This document shows positions 8,356-16,465 of a stretch of DNA of 64,000 nt, piece by piece. Location: contig JAZUFE010000002.1 in assembly GCA_045640525.1 (NCBI GenBank), forward strand, positions 59,717-123,716, given 5' to 3'. A model generated the notes under the pieces. That model was not told the origin of the DNA and did no database searches. It saw only the letters and a list, made by a program, of their open reading frames with translations. Both the position numbers and the translations under genes were made by a program. Every line of letters starts with the position of its first letter. Position 1 is the first letter of the stretch. Source of the DNA: JAILLW01 sp045640525 (GTDB lineage: Bacteria > Bacillota > Clostridia > Lachnospirales > Lachnospiraceae).

Positions 8356-8367
8356 GAACAGATGTTC
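8356..8367. promoter_or_regulatory. candidate LexA/DinR SOS box upstream of uvrBA
   Basis: GAACAGATGTTC is a perfect match to the core of the Gram-positive SOS box (CGAACRNRYGTTYC), with G-A-A-C, R-N-R-Y and G-T-T-C all satisfied; only the two outermost bases differ. It lies 45 bases before the uvrB start codon. uvrBA is a classic SOS target in Firmicutes. The box shares bases with the left arm of the terminator hairpin at 8357-8392. Confidence 0.75.
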
Positions 8368-8392
8368 GTAAAATTGTGGACATCTGTTTTTT
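8357..8392 (+). terminator. intrinsic terminator of the ftsEX operon
   Basis: A 9-bp stem (AACAGATGT at 8357-8365 with ACATCTGTT at 8380-8388) is followed by a run of T residues. It lies 33 bases after the SGNH stop codon. The upstream in-frame start codon that could extend uvrB lies inside this stem, which argues against that longer start. Confidence 0.75.
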
Positions 8393-8412
8393 ATTGTGCT
8401 AAAATCGAGCCT

Positions 8413-10407
8413 ATGGAAAAAACAGAAGCATCAATATTTAAACTTCATAGTGAATACCAACCGACCGGAGATCAGCCGCAGGCTATCAGAGAACTTGTGG
8501 ACGGATTTAAGGAAGATAATCAGTTTCAGACCCTGCTGGGTGTTACCGGTTCGGGAAAGACGTTTACGATGGCTAACGTAATAGCTCAGCTGAACAAGCC
8601 GACACTGGTCATAGCTCATAATAAAACTCTTGCAGGACGGCTCTATTCGGAGATGAGGGAATTCTTCCCTGAGACCGCAGTGGAGTATTTTGTATCCTAT
8701 TATGATTACTATCAGCCGGAAGCATATGTGCCGTCTTCGGATACCTATATTGCCAAAGACTCTTCCGTTAATGAAGAAATTGATAAATTAAGGCTGTCGG
8801 CTACGGCATCGCTTTCGGAAAGAAGAGATGTCGTTGTTGTTGCTTCGGTTTCGTGCATATACGGTCTGGGTTCCCCGGACGATTATCAGGGAATGATGGT
8901 ATCACTGCGTCCCGGTCAGACGATAGAACGTGATGAGGTGATACGACTTCTTATATCTTTGCAATATGACAGAAACGATATTGACTTGGACAGAAGTTGT
9001 TTTCGAGTAAGAGGCGACGTGCTGGAAATTAATCCGTCGATCGGCGGTGATGTTTTAATTCGTGTTGAATTCTTCGGTGATGAGATTGACAGAATCAGTG
9101 AGGTAGACCCCGTAACAGGCAGAGCTGTCTGCACATTGGAGCATGTTGTGATATTCCCGGCTTCGCATTACGTGGTACCGAAGGAAAAGATAAACGCTGC
9201 CGTTGAAAATATTAAGGATGAACTGGAAGAGAGAATTACATTTTTCAAAAAGGAAGACAAGCTTGTTGAAGCTCAGCGAATCGCCGAAAGAACCAATTTT
9301 GATATAGAAATGCTTCAGGAGACAGGATTCTGTTCCGGAATAGAGAATTATTCAAGACCGTTGTCGGGCAGAAAACCCGGAGAACCTCCCTATACACTTT
9401 TGGATTTCTTCGGAGATGACTTCTTGATAATTGTCGATGAATCTCATATGACAATACCGCAAATCGGAGCAATGTCGGTGGGAGACTTCAATCGTAAGAA
9501 ATCACTTATAGATTATGGTTTCAGACTTCCGTCTGCTATGGATAACAGACCGCTTAGATTTGAAGAGTTTGAAACGAGAATCGATCAGATGATGTTCGTT
9601 TCGGCTACCCCCGGCAAGTACGAGCAAGAACATGAACTTCTTAGAACTGAACAGATAATCAGACCCACAGGTTTGCTTGACCCGGAGATTTCAGTGCATC
9701 CTGTTGAGGGGCAGATCGATGATTTGATTAAAGAAGTACGTACGGAAATTTCCAACCATAACAAAGTATTGGTAACAACACTGACCAAGCATATGGCCGA
9801 GGATCTTACCGATTATTTGAAAGAGGTCGGTATCAGAGTTAAGTATCTGCATTCCGATATTGATACATTGGAACGGGCACAGATAATCCGAGATATGCGT
9901 TTGGATGTGTTTGATGTTCTTATAGGTATTAATCTCTTGCGAGAAGGACTGGATATTCCCGAAATTTCGCTTGTAGCGATTCTGGATGCGGATAAAGAGG
10001 GCTTTTTGAGATCCGAAACCTCGCTCATTCAGACGGTAGGACGTGCGGCGCGTAATGTCAACGGCAGGGTGATTATGTATGCCGACAATATGACCGACTC
10101 AATGAAGCATGCCATAGACGAAACCAACAGAAGAAGGCAGATTCAAAGCAAGTATAATGAAGAGCACGGAATTACTCCCAAGAGTATAGAGAAGAAAGTC
10201 AGAGATTTGATCAGCATTTCCAAAGAAATTGCCAAGGATGAGAAGAGATTTGCCAAAGATCCCGAATCGATGAGTAAAGGTGAGATAGAAGCACTTGCCA
10301 AGAAAATTGAAAAGGCAATGCGTAAAGCGGCGGCCGAGTTGGATTTCGAAACGGCAGCAGAACTGCGTGATCAGTTATTGGAATTGAAGAGGCAACAAAA
10401 TGAGTAA
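8413..10407 (+). CDS. uvrB: excinuclease ABC subunit UvrB
   Basis: Damage-verification helicase of nucleotide excision repair; it loads at lesions from UvrA and recruits UvrC. It has 664 residues from the ATG at 8413, the normal family length, beginning MEKTEASIFKLHSEYQPTGDQP. It shows Walker A GVTGSGKT, the beta-hairpin YYDYYQPEAYVPSSDTYI that inserts between strands, the DESH-type box (IIVDESH), helicase motifs V/VI (LREGLDIPE, QTVGRAARN) and a C-terminal UVR coiled coil (AAELDFETAAELRDQL) for UvrC. The ribosome site is weak. It overlaps uvrA by 8 bases and is probably SOS-controlled. Confidence 0.97.
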   Translation: MEKTEASIFKLHSEYQPTGDQPQAIRELVDGFKEDNQFQTLLGVTGSGKTFTMANVIAQLNKPTLVIAHNKTLAGRLYSEMREFFPETAVEYFVSYYDYYQPEAYVPSSDTYIAKDSSVNEEIDKLRLSATASLSERRDVVVVASVSCIYGLGSPDDYQGMMVSLRPGQTIERDEVIRLLISLQYDRNDIDLDRSCFRVRGDVLEINPSIGGDVLIRVEFFGDEIDRISEVDPVTGRAVCTLEHVVIFPASHYVVPKEKINAAVENIKDELEERITFFKKEDKLVEAQRIAERTNFDIEMLQETGFCSGIENYSRPLSGRKPGEPPYTLLDFFGDDFLIIVDESHMTIPQIGAMSVGDFNRKKSLIDYGFRLPSAMDNRPLRFEEFETRIDQMMFVSATPGKYEQEHELLRTEQIIRPTGLLDPEISVHPVEGQIDDLIKEVRTEISNHNKVLVTTLTKHMAEDLTDYLKEVGIRVKYLHSDIDTLERAQIIRDMRLDVFDVLIGINLLREGLDIPEISLVAILDADKEGFLRSETSLIQTVGRAARNVNGRVIMYADNMTDSMKHAIDETNRRRQIQSKYNEEHGITPKSIEKKVRDLISISKEIAKDEKRFAKDPESMSKGEIEALAKKIEKAMRKAAAELDFETAAELRDQLLELKRQQNE

Positions 10408-13258
10408 TATACAACATATCAGAAAAAGAGAATACATCAAGGTAAGAGGGGCTTCCGAACACAACCTGAAGAATATCGATGTAGATATTCCAAGAGATGA
10501 ATTGGTGGTTGTTACAGGACTTTCGGGTTCGGGTAAATCGTCTTTGGCGTTTGATACAATCTATGCCGAAGGCCAGCGAAGATATATGGAGTCTTTGTCT
10601 TCTTATGCCAGACAATTCTTGGGACAAATGGAGAAGCCGAATGTAGAGTCGATAGAAGGACTGTCTCCGGCAATTTCAATAGATCAGAAGGGAACCAACA
10701 AGAATCCGAGGTCTACAGTAGGAACGGTTACCGAAATTTATGACCATTTGAGATTGCTGTATGCAAGAATAGGTATTCCGCATTGCCCGAATTGCGGTCG
10801 CGAAATCAATAGACAATCCGTAGACCAAATGGTGGACAGAATAATGCGTTTGGAGGAAGGAACCAAGATACAACTTCTTGCACCGGTTGTAAGGGGCAAG
10901 AAGGGAATGCATGAGAAAGTCCTCGACAGCGCACAAAGAAGCGGATATGTCAGAGCCGTAATTGACGGAAGTATGTATGAACTTTCCGAGGAAATCGAGC
11001 TTGATAAGAATATTAAGCACAATATTGATGTTGTGATTGACAGATTGGTCATTAAGCCCGAAATCGAGGGAAGACTGACAGATTCGGCAGAAGCGGCGAT
11101 TGCCCTGACGAACGGATTGCTCACGGTTGATGTGATCGGTGGTGAAATGCTTACGTTTAGTACAAGCTTCAGTTGTCCGGATTGTGAAATAAACATATCG
11201 GAAATAGAGCCCAGAAGCTTTTCGTTCAATAATCCGTTCGGTGCATGCCCGGAGTGTTACGGACTTGGATATAAGATGGAATTTGATCCGGATTTGATGA
11301 TACCGGACAAGAATCTGAGCATTACCCAGGGAGCAATTCAGGTTATGGGATGGCAGTCTTCGGCGAAAGAAGGCAGCTTCTCCAACGCAATTTTGCAGGC
11401 GTTGGCGCAAAAATATAAATTCAGTCTGGATACACCGTTTAAGAAACTGCCCAAAGATATTCAGAATAAACTGATATACGGTGGCTTCGAAGAGGTCATG
11501 GTTCATTATGTGGGTCAAAGAGGTGAGGGTAATTATCCGATTGTGTTTGAGGGTATAGTAGCCAATACTCAAAGGCGATACAAAGAAACCTATTCCGATA
11601 GTTCGAAGGCAGAGTATGAAGAATATATGAGATTTTCTCCCTGCCCCGAGTGCCATGGGATGCGACTTAAGCGTGAGGCATTGGCAGTTACCGTTTCGGG
11701 TAAAAATATATACGAACTGACACAGATGTCGGTTTTGAAACTTCGCGACTATCTTGAGAAGATGAAACTCAGTAAGCAGCAGGAACTTATCGGTAAACAG
11801 GTACTTAAGGAAATCAAGGCAAGAGTCAATTTCCTTATCGAAGTGGGCTTGGACTATCTTTCCCTGAGCCGTGCCACAGCCTCTTTATCAGGCGGCGAGG
11901 CGCAAAGAATCAGACTTGCGACACAGATAGGTTCCGGACTTGTAGGCGTTTGCTATATTTTGGATGAACCAAGCATAGGACTTCATCAAAAAGACAATGA
12001 TAAGCTTTTGAATGCACTTAAGGGATTGCGTGATTTGGGAAATACATTGCTTGTTGTTGAACATGATGAAGATACCATGCTTGCTGCCGACTATATTATC
12101 GATGTGGGTCCCAAAGCCGGAGAACACGGAGGTGAAATAGTTGCCTGCGGTACGGCCGATGAGATTATGAAAATGCCCGAATCGATAACCGGTAAGTATT
12201 TAAGCGGTGAACTGGCTGTTCCGATTCCGTCTGTACGTCGTAAACCGAAGGCTTATATGACTGTCAAAAAGGCAGCCGAGAATAATCTTAAGAATATTGA
12301 TGTTAAGATTCCGGTAGGAGTATTTACGTGTGTGACCGGAGTTTCGGGTTCCGGTAAGAGTTCACTTGTAAATGAGATTGTATACAAAAAACTGGCTAAG
12401 GAATTAAATCGTGCCAAAGTGATTCCGGGCAAACACGATAAGATAACCGGTATCGAAAATTTTGATAAGGTCATAGACATTGACCAGTCTCCGATAGGAA
12501 GGACACCAAGATCAAATCCCGCGACATACACCGGTGTTTTCGACATGATAAGAGAATTGTTTGCTCAAAGTCCGGATGCAAAAGCCAGAGGATATCAAAA
12601 GGGACGATTCAGCTTTAATGTTAAGGGTGGACGCTGTGAAGCCTGCGGAGGAGACGGAATAATTAAAATCGAGATGCACTTCCTTCCGGATGTATATGTG
12701 CCTTGCGAAGTCTGCAAGGGTAAGCGCTATAACAGAGAAACACTCGAGGTTAAATATAAGGGCAAAAGCATATACGATGTGTTGGATATGACTGTTGAAG
12801 AAGCGGTCAAATTCTTTGAAAATGTTCCGAGCATTAAGCGAAAAATAGAAACTTTGAATGATGTGGGCTTATCATATATCAGACTCGGGCAACCCTCTAC
12901 AACTCTTTCGGGCGGTGAAGCACAAAGAATTAAACTTGCAACCGAATTGAGTAAGAAGAGTACGGGTAATACAATTTACATTCTTGACGAACCTACTACG
13001 GGACTTCATTTCTATGACGTTCACAAGCTGGTTGAAATCATACAAAGACTTGTTGACGACGGAAATACGGCACTTGTTATAGAACATAATCTCGATGTAA
13101 TTAAGTCGGCGGATTACATTATTGATATGGGACCCGACGGAGGAGATCGAGGCGGCACAGTGGTAACGTGCGGTACCCCCGAGGAGATTGCGAAGGTAAA
13201 GGAATCCTATACGGGACAATATATTCAGAAAATGTTAAAAAAGGGGAAAAAGAACTAA
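10400..13258 (+). CDS. uvrA: excinuclease ABC subunit UvrA
   Basis: Damage-recognition ATPase of nucleotide excision repair, 952 residues, standard length. Two ABC modules are present: Walker A GLSGSGKSS near the N-terminus and GVSGSGKSS in the second half, with signatures SLSGGEAQRIRLA and TLSGGEAQRIKLA. Zinc modules are visible in CPNCGRE, CPDCEINIS with CPECYGLG, and CEACGGDG with CEVCKGKRYN. It is translationally coupled to uvrB and ends in a strong terminator, so uvrBA is a two-gene unit. Confidence 0.98.
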   Translation: MSNIQHIRKREYIKVRGASEHNLKNIDVDIPRDELVVVTGLSGSGKSSLAFDTIYAEGQRRYMESLSSYARQFLGQMEKPNVESIEGLSPAISIDQKGTNKNPRSTVGTVTEIYDHLRLLYARIGIPHCPNCGREINRQSVDQMVDRIMRLEEGTKIQLLAPVVRGKKGMHEKVLDSAQRSGYVRAVIDGSMYELSEEIELDKNIKHNIDVVIDRLVIKPEIEGRLTDSAEAAIALTNGLLTVDVIGGEMLTFSTSFSCPDCEINISEIEPRSFSFNNPFGACPECYGLGYKMEFDPDLMIPDKNLSITQGAIQVMGWQSSAKEGSFSNAILQALAQKYKFSLDTPFKKLPKDIQNKLIYGGFEEVMVHYVGQRGEGNYPIVFEGIVANTQRRYKETYSDSSKAEYEEYMRFSPCPECHGMRLKREALAVTVSGKNIYELTQMSVLKLRDYLEKMKLSKQQELIGKQVLKEIKARVNFLIEVGLDYLSLSRATASLSGGEAQRIRLATQIGSGLVGVCYILDEPSIGLHQKDNDKLLNALKGLRDLGNTLLVVEHDEDTMLAADYIIDVGPKAGEHGGEIVACGTADEIMKMPESITGKYLSGELAVPIPSVRRKPKAYMTVKKAAENNLKNIDVKIPVGVFTCVTGVSGSGKSSLVNEIVYKKLAKELNRAKVIPGKHDKITGIENFDKVIDIDQSPIGRTPRSNPATYTGVFDMIRELFAQSPDAKARGYQKGRFSFNVKGGRCEACGGDGIIKIEMHFLPDVYVPCEVCKGKRYNRETLEVKYKGKSIYDVLDMTVEEAVKFFENVPSIKRKIETLNDVGLSYIRLGQPSTTLSGGEAQRIKLATELSKKSTGNTIYILDEPTTGLHFYDVHKLVEIIQRLVDDGNTALVIEHNLDVIKSADYIIDMGPDGGDRGGTVVTCGTPEEIAKVKESYTGQYIQKMLKKGKKN

Positions 13259-13294
13259 AGTAATCGCAAAACAATACCGATATATTTATTGGCA

Positions 13295-13346
13295 GGGACG
13301 CACTGTTACGAAGAAAGGATTCGTCAAACAGGATGCGTCCTTTTGT
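13295..13346 (+). terminator. long-stem intrinsic terminator of uvrBA
   Basis: GGACGCA at 13296-13302 pairs with TGCGTCC at 13334-13340, CTGTT with AACAG, and ACGAA (13308-13312) with TTCGT (13320-13324), giving about 17 bp with one small bulge and a 7-base loop. TTTT follows. Confidence 0.85.
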
Positions 13347-13373
13347 GTCTGCGAAAAGTTTTATACAAACTCC

Positions 13374-13402
13374 TTTAATAAAGTCCTATTTTAGAGTATA
13401 CT
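13374..13402 (+). promoter_or_regulatory. promoter of the mbl-flagellar rod operon
   Basis: TTTAAT (13374-13379), a 17-base spacer and TATACT (13397-13402) give a moderate sigma-A-type promoter about 50 bases upstream of the mbl start. It directly follows the uvrBA terminator. A second TATACT at 13426-13431 has no convincing -35. Confidence 0.5.
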
Positions 13403-13455
13403 ATTATCGGTAAAAAGGATAAAAATATACTTAACATATATGGGAGGACGCATAA

Positions 13456-14454
13456 ATGCCATCTTACACAGACATAGGAATTGATTTAGGAACTGCGAGT
13501 ATTCTTGTCTACATCAGAGGAAGAGGAGTTGTTTTGAAAGAACCCTCCGTTGTAGCTTTCGATAGAGATACGAATAAAGTTAAAGCCATAGGAGAAGACG
13601 CAAGATTAATGCTTGGTAGAACACCGAGCAATATCGTGGCAGTCAGACCTTTGAGACAGGGTGTTATTTCGGACTATAAAGTAACAGAGCAGATGATGAA
13701 GTATTTCATTCAGAAAGCTTTGGGTAAGAAAACTTTCCGTAAACCCAGAATTGCGGTTTGTGTTCCTTCGGGAGTTACCGAAGTAGAAAAGAAGGCAGTT
13801 GAAGATGCTACCATGATGGCCGGCGCAAGAGAAGTTTCAATTATTGAGGAACCTATCGCAGCAGCTATCGGAGCGGGAATTGATATATCAAAGCCTTACG
13901 GCAATATGATTGTCGATATAGGCGGAGGTACTACGGATATTGCTGTTATATCTTTGGGTGGAACTGTTGTCAGTGCATCAATCAAGGTTGCAGGTGATGA
14001 CTTTGATGAAGCCCTTGTAAGATATATGAGAAAAAACCACAATTTGCATATAGGTGAAAGAACAGCTGAAGATTTAAAGATCAGAATCGGTACCGCATTT
14101 AAAGGAACCAAGACTGAAACCATGGAAGTTAAGGGACGTAACCTTATTACAGGATTACCTAATACGGTTGTTGTTACTTCCGAAGAAACCGAAGAAGCAT
14201 TAAGAGATGCTGCTTCACAGATAGTAGAAGCAATCCATGGTGTTCTTGAAAAGACACTTCCCGAACTTGCGGCAGATATCGCCGACAGAGGTATTGTCCT
14301 TACGGGAGGCGGCAGCCTTTTGAACGGTCTTGAAGAGTTGATTTCGGAAAAGACGGGAATTAACTGTATGACAGCTGAAGATCCTATGACAGCGGTTGCT
14401 ATAGGAACAGGAAAATACGTCGAGTTCCTTTCGGGCTACCGAGGAGATGTATAA
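13456..14454 (+). CDS. mbl: actin-like cell-shape protein (MreB/Mbl family)
   Basis: Cytoplasmic filament protein that guides the lateral-wall synthesis machinery, 332 residues. Actin-fold motifs are clear: phosphate 1 loop DIGIDLGTASILVY, connect/phosphate 2 region IVDIGGGTTDIAVISLGG, and the adenosine loop GIVLTGGGSLLNGLEE. GGGAGG at 13442-13447 fixes the start. I call it mbl rather than mreB because it is followed by flhO and flhP, as in Bacillus subtilis, and not by mreC and mreD. Confidence 0.9.
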   Translation: MPSYTDIGIDLGTASILVYIRGRGVVLKEPSVVAFDRDTNKVKAIGEDARLMLGRTPSNIVAVRPLRQGVISDYKVTEQMMKYFIQKALGKKTFRKPRIAVCVPSGVTEVEKKAVEDATMMAGAREVSIIEEPIAAAIGAGIDISKPYGNMIVDIGGGTTDIAVISLGGTVVSASIKVAGDDFDEALVRYMRKNHNLHIGERTAEDLKIRIGTAFKGTKTETMEVKGRNLITGLPNTVVVTSEETEEALRDAASQIVEAIHGVLEKTLPELAADIADRGIVLTGGGSLLNGLEELISEKTGINCMTAEDPMTAVAIGTGKYVEFLSGYRGDV

Positions 14455-14464
14455 GGAGAATTAA

Positions 14465-15244
14465 ATGGTTAAAGGACTGTATACGGCTTATACCGGAATG
14501 ATTCAACAAGAGCATAGAATGGATGTGTTGACCAACAATTTGGCTAATGCAGACACTAATGGCTATAAGAAGGAAGGTGCAACCGCACAGTCTTTTGATG
14601 CAATGCTTGCATACAAAATCAAGGATTCTTCCGAAGGATATCGTTTGGCTAAACGAATCGGAAAGAATAATCCCGGAGTTAAAATCGGTGAAGGATATAC
14701 GGACTTTTCACAAGGCCCTTTAAAGGAAACGGGTAACACTTACGATCTTGCTTTGACTGACAAGGGATTTTTCGCAATTGAATTCAAAGATAAACAGGGA
14801 GAAACATCGGTCAAATATACTCGTGACGGAAATTTCACAGTGACCGAGGAAGGTTATCTGGTAACGCAGGACGGCGACAGAGTATTAAATCCTGACGGAA
14901 AACCTGTTAAGGTTAATACAAATGTAGCCGATACACAGATAAACATAAGCGGTCAGATAATACAGGACGGCAAGGTAGTAGATTCCATTCAAATAGCGGA
15001 TTTTGAAGACTACAATTATCTCAAGCATTATGGAGAGAATTATTACGAACCCATAGAAGGTGCTGAATTCAAGGAACCTGCCGCTAAAATTTATGCAGGT
15101 TTTTTGGAAACTTCCAATATATCGGTAGTGTCGGAAATGGTAGATATGATAACTCTTTCACGTGCGTATGAGAGTAACCAGAAAGTTATTACCACGATTG
15201 ACGGAACGCTTGATATAGCCGCCAATCAAATAGGCCGTGTTTAG
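14465..15244 (+). CDS. flhO: flagellar basal-body rod protein, FlhO/FlgF-like
   Basis: Rod protein of the FlgF/FlgG family, 259 residues. It has the N-terminal rod motif (LTNNLANADTNGYKKEG), a central beta-rich domain, and the C-terminal family tail (SEMVDMITLSRAYESNQKVI), both typical of axial proteins exported by the flagellar type III apparatus. It is the first of two tandem rod genes after mbl. Confidence 0.88.
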   Translation: MVKGLYTAYTGMIQQEHRMDVLTNNLANADTNGYKKEGATAQSFDAMLAYKIKDSSEGYRLAKRIGKNNPGVKIGEGYTDFSQGPLKETGNTYDLALTDKGFFAIEFKDKQGETSVKYTRDGNFTVTEEGYLVTQDGDRVLNPDGKPVKVNTNVADTQINISGQIIQDGKVVDSIQIADFEDYNYLKHYGENYYEPIEGAEFKEPAAKIYAGFLETSNISVVSEMVDMITLSRAYESNQKVITTIDGTLDIAANQIGRV

Positions 15245-15264
15245 CTTTGAGGGAGGTATAGAGT

Positions 15265-16083
15265 ATGGTTAGATCGTTATGGACTGCTGCAACAGGTATG
15301 AATGCTCAGCAGACGAATGTTGATACAATCGCCAACAACTTGGCCAATGTTAATACTACAGGATATAAGGCTCAGGCTGCTCAGTTTAAGTCTCTTTTAT
15401 ATCAAACACTTCAAACAGCAACAACTACAGCTAACGGAGATCCCAAGCCGACTTCTTCACAGGTAGGTTTGGGCGTTAGAAATTCGTCGATAAATTCCGT
15501 ATTTTCACAAGGCAGTTTGTTGGATTCACAGTCGGATACGGCTTTTGCAATAGAAGGTGACGGATTCTTCGGAATCAAGACAGCCGACGGTGATATACAG
15601 TATACCCGTAACGGTGATTTTACATGGGCTACCAACGGTACGGCAGGAATGATGCTGACAACACAGGACGGTCTTCCGGTTGTTGATACAACAGGAAAGG
15701 CAATTACGTTGGGCAATCAGTATGTAACAAGCAAGATAACGATTACGGCTGACGGGGATTTGTGTTATCCCGATGCTCAGAATAATCCCAAATCATTGGG
15801 AGTAAAGATAGGCGTATATCAGTTTAATAACCCCGGCGGACTTCAAAGAGAAGGTAACGCACTGTGGAAACCCACGGCAGCTTCCGGAGCTCCGCTAAAT
15901 GAGGCTACCAACAAGAATGTACAGAAGTCGCGTGTTGTTCAGGGCTACCTGGAAGGCTCAAATGTTCAGGTTGCAACGGAAATGGTTAATCTGATAGTTG
16001 CTCAAAGAGCTTATGAAATGAATTCAAAGGCTATTACAACGACGGATGAAATGATGCAGACAGCCAATAATCTTAAGCGATAG
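15265..16083 (+). CDS. flgG: flagellar basal-body distal rod protein FlgG/FlhP
   Basis: Distal rod protein of 272 residues, paralogous to the preceding gene. It starts MVRSLWTAATGMNAQQTN, contains the rod signature IANNLANVNTTGYKAQ and ends with the conserved EMVNLIVAQRAYEMNSKAI helix. A strong GGGAGG ribosome site precedes it. The rod lies in the cell wall between the basal-body export gate and the hook. Confidence 0.92.
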   Translation: MVRSLWTAATGMNAQQTNVDTIANNLANVNTTGYKAQAAQFKSLLYQTLQTATTTANGDPKPTSSQVGLGVRNSSINSVFSQGSLLDSQSDTAFAIEGDGFFGIKTADGDIQYTRNGDFTWATNGTAGMMLTTQDGLPVVDTTGKAITLGNQYVTSKITITADGDLCYPDAQNNPKSLGVKIGVYQFNNPGGLQREGNALWKPTAASGAPLNEATNKNVQKSRVVQGYLEGSNVQVATEMVNLIVAQRAYEMNSKAITTTDEMMQTANNLKR

Positions 16084-16096
16084 CAGGAAATAGACC

Positions 16097-16456
16097 ATGA
16101 TGGATGTTAATACAATTACAGAAGCATATATGGATCAGATGGCCAATCAGAATACTTCTGCGACCAAACTGTCTCAGAAACTGGAAGCATCCGACTATTC
16201 CAAAGCATCGGAAGATGAATTGCTTAAAGTCTGCAAGGATTTTGAGAGCTATTTCCTTGAACAGGTGTTTAAGGGAATGCAAAAGACAGTAGATTGCTTC
16301 AAAGAAGAGGGAGCTCAGTCCAATTATACGGAAAGTATGCTGGGATTCTTTAAGGATGAGACCATCCAGGAACTGGCATCACAATCTACCGAAAAGAACG
16401 GATTGGGACTTGCTCAGACTCTTTATGAGCAAATGAAAAGAAATTACGGTTTATAG
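16097..16456 (+). CDS. rod-binding protein, FlgJ N-terminal-domain type
   Basis: Protein of 119 residues matching the rod-capping domain of FlgJ (CKDFESYFLEQVFKGMQKTV and a C-terminal GLGLAQTLYEQM segment). There is no muramidase domain, which is usual for Firmicutes. It should act as a scaffold for rod assembly in the periplasm-equivalent space. It closes the mbl-rod gene set. Two adjacent ATG codons (16097, 16100) are possible starts. Confidence 0.85.
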   Translation: MMDVNTITEAYMDQMANQNTSATKLSQKLEASDYSKASEDELLKVCKDFESYFLEQVFKGMQKTVDCFKEEGAQSNYTESMLGFFKDETIQELASQSTEKNGLGLAQTLYEQMKRNYGL

Positions 16457-16465
16457 ATTTATTAG

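Noticed and set aside
8362..8412. Longer uvrB reading frame starting at 8362
   Set aside because: The start codon lies inside the terminator stem and SOS box, and the extra 17 residues are not part of the UvrB family. The ATG at 8413 gives the normal length.
10676..11656. Long minus-strand open frame (326 codons) opposite uvrA
   Set aside because: Antisense shadow of a strongly conserved gene. Composition is rich in Arg, His, Cys and Leu without motifs, and no promoter or ribosome site is seen.
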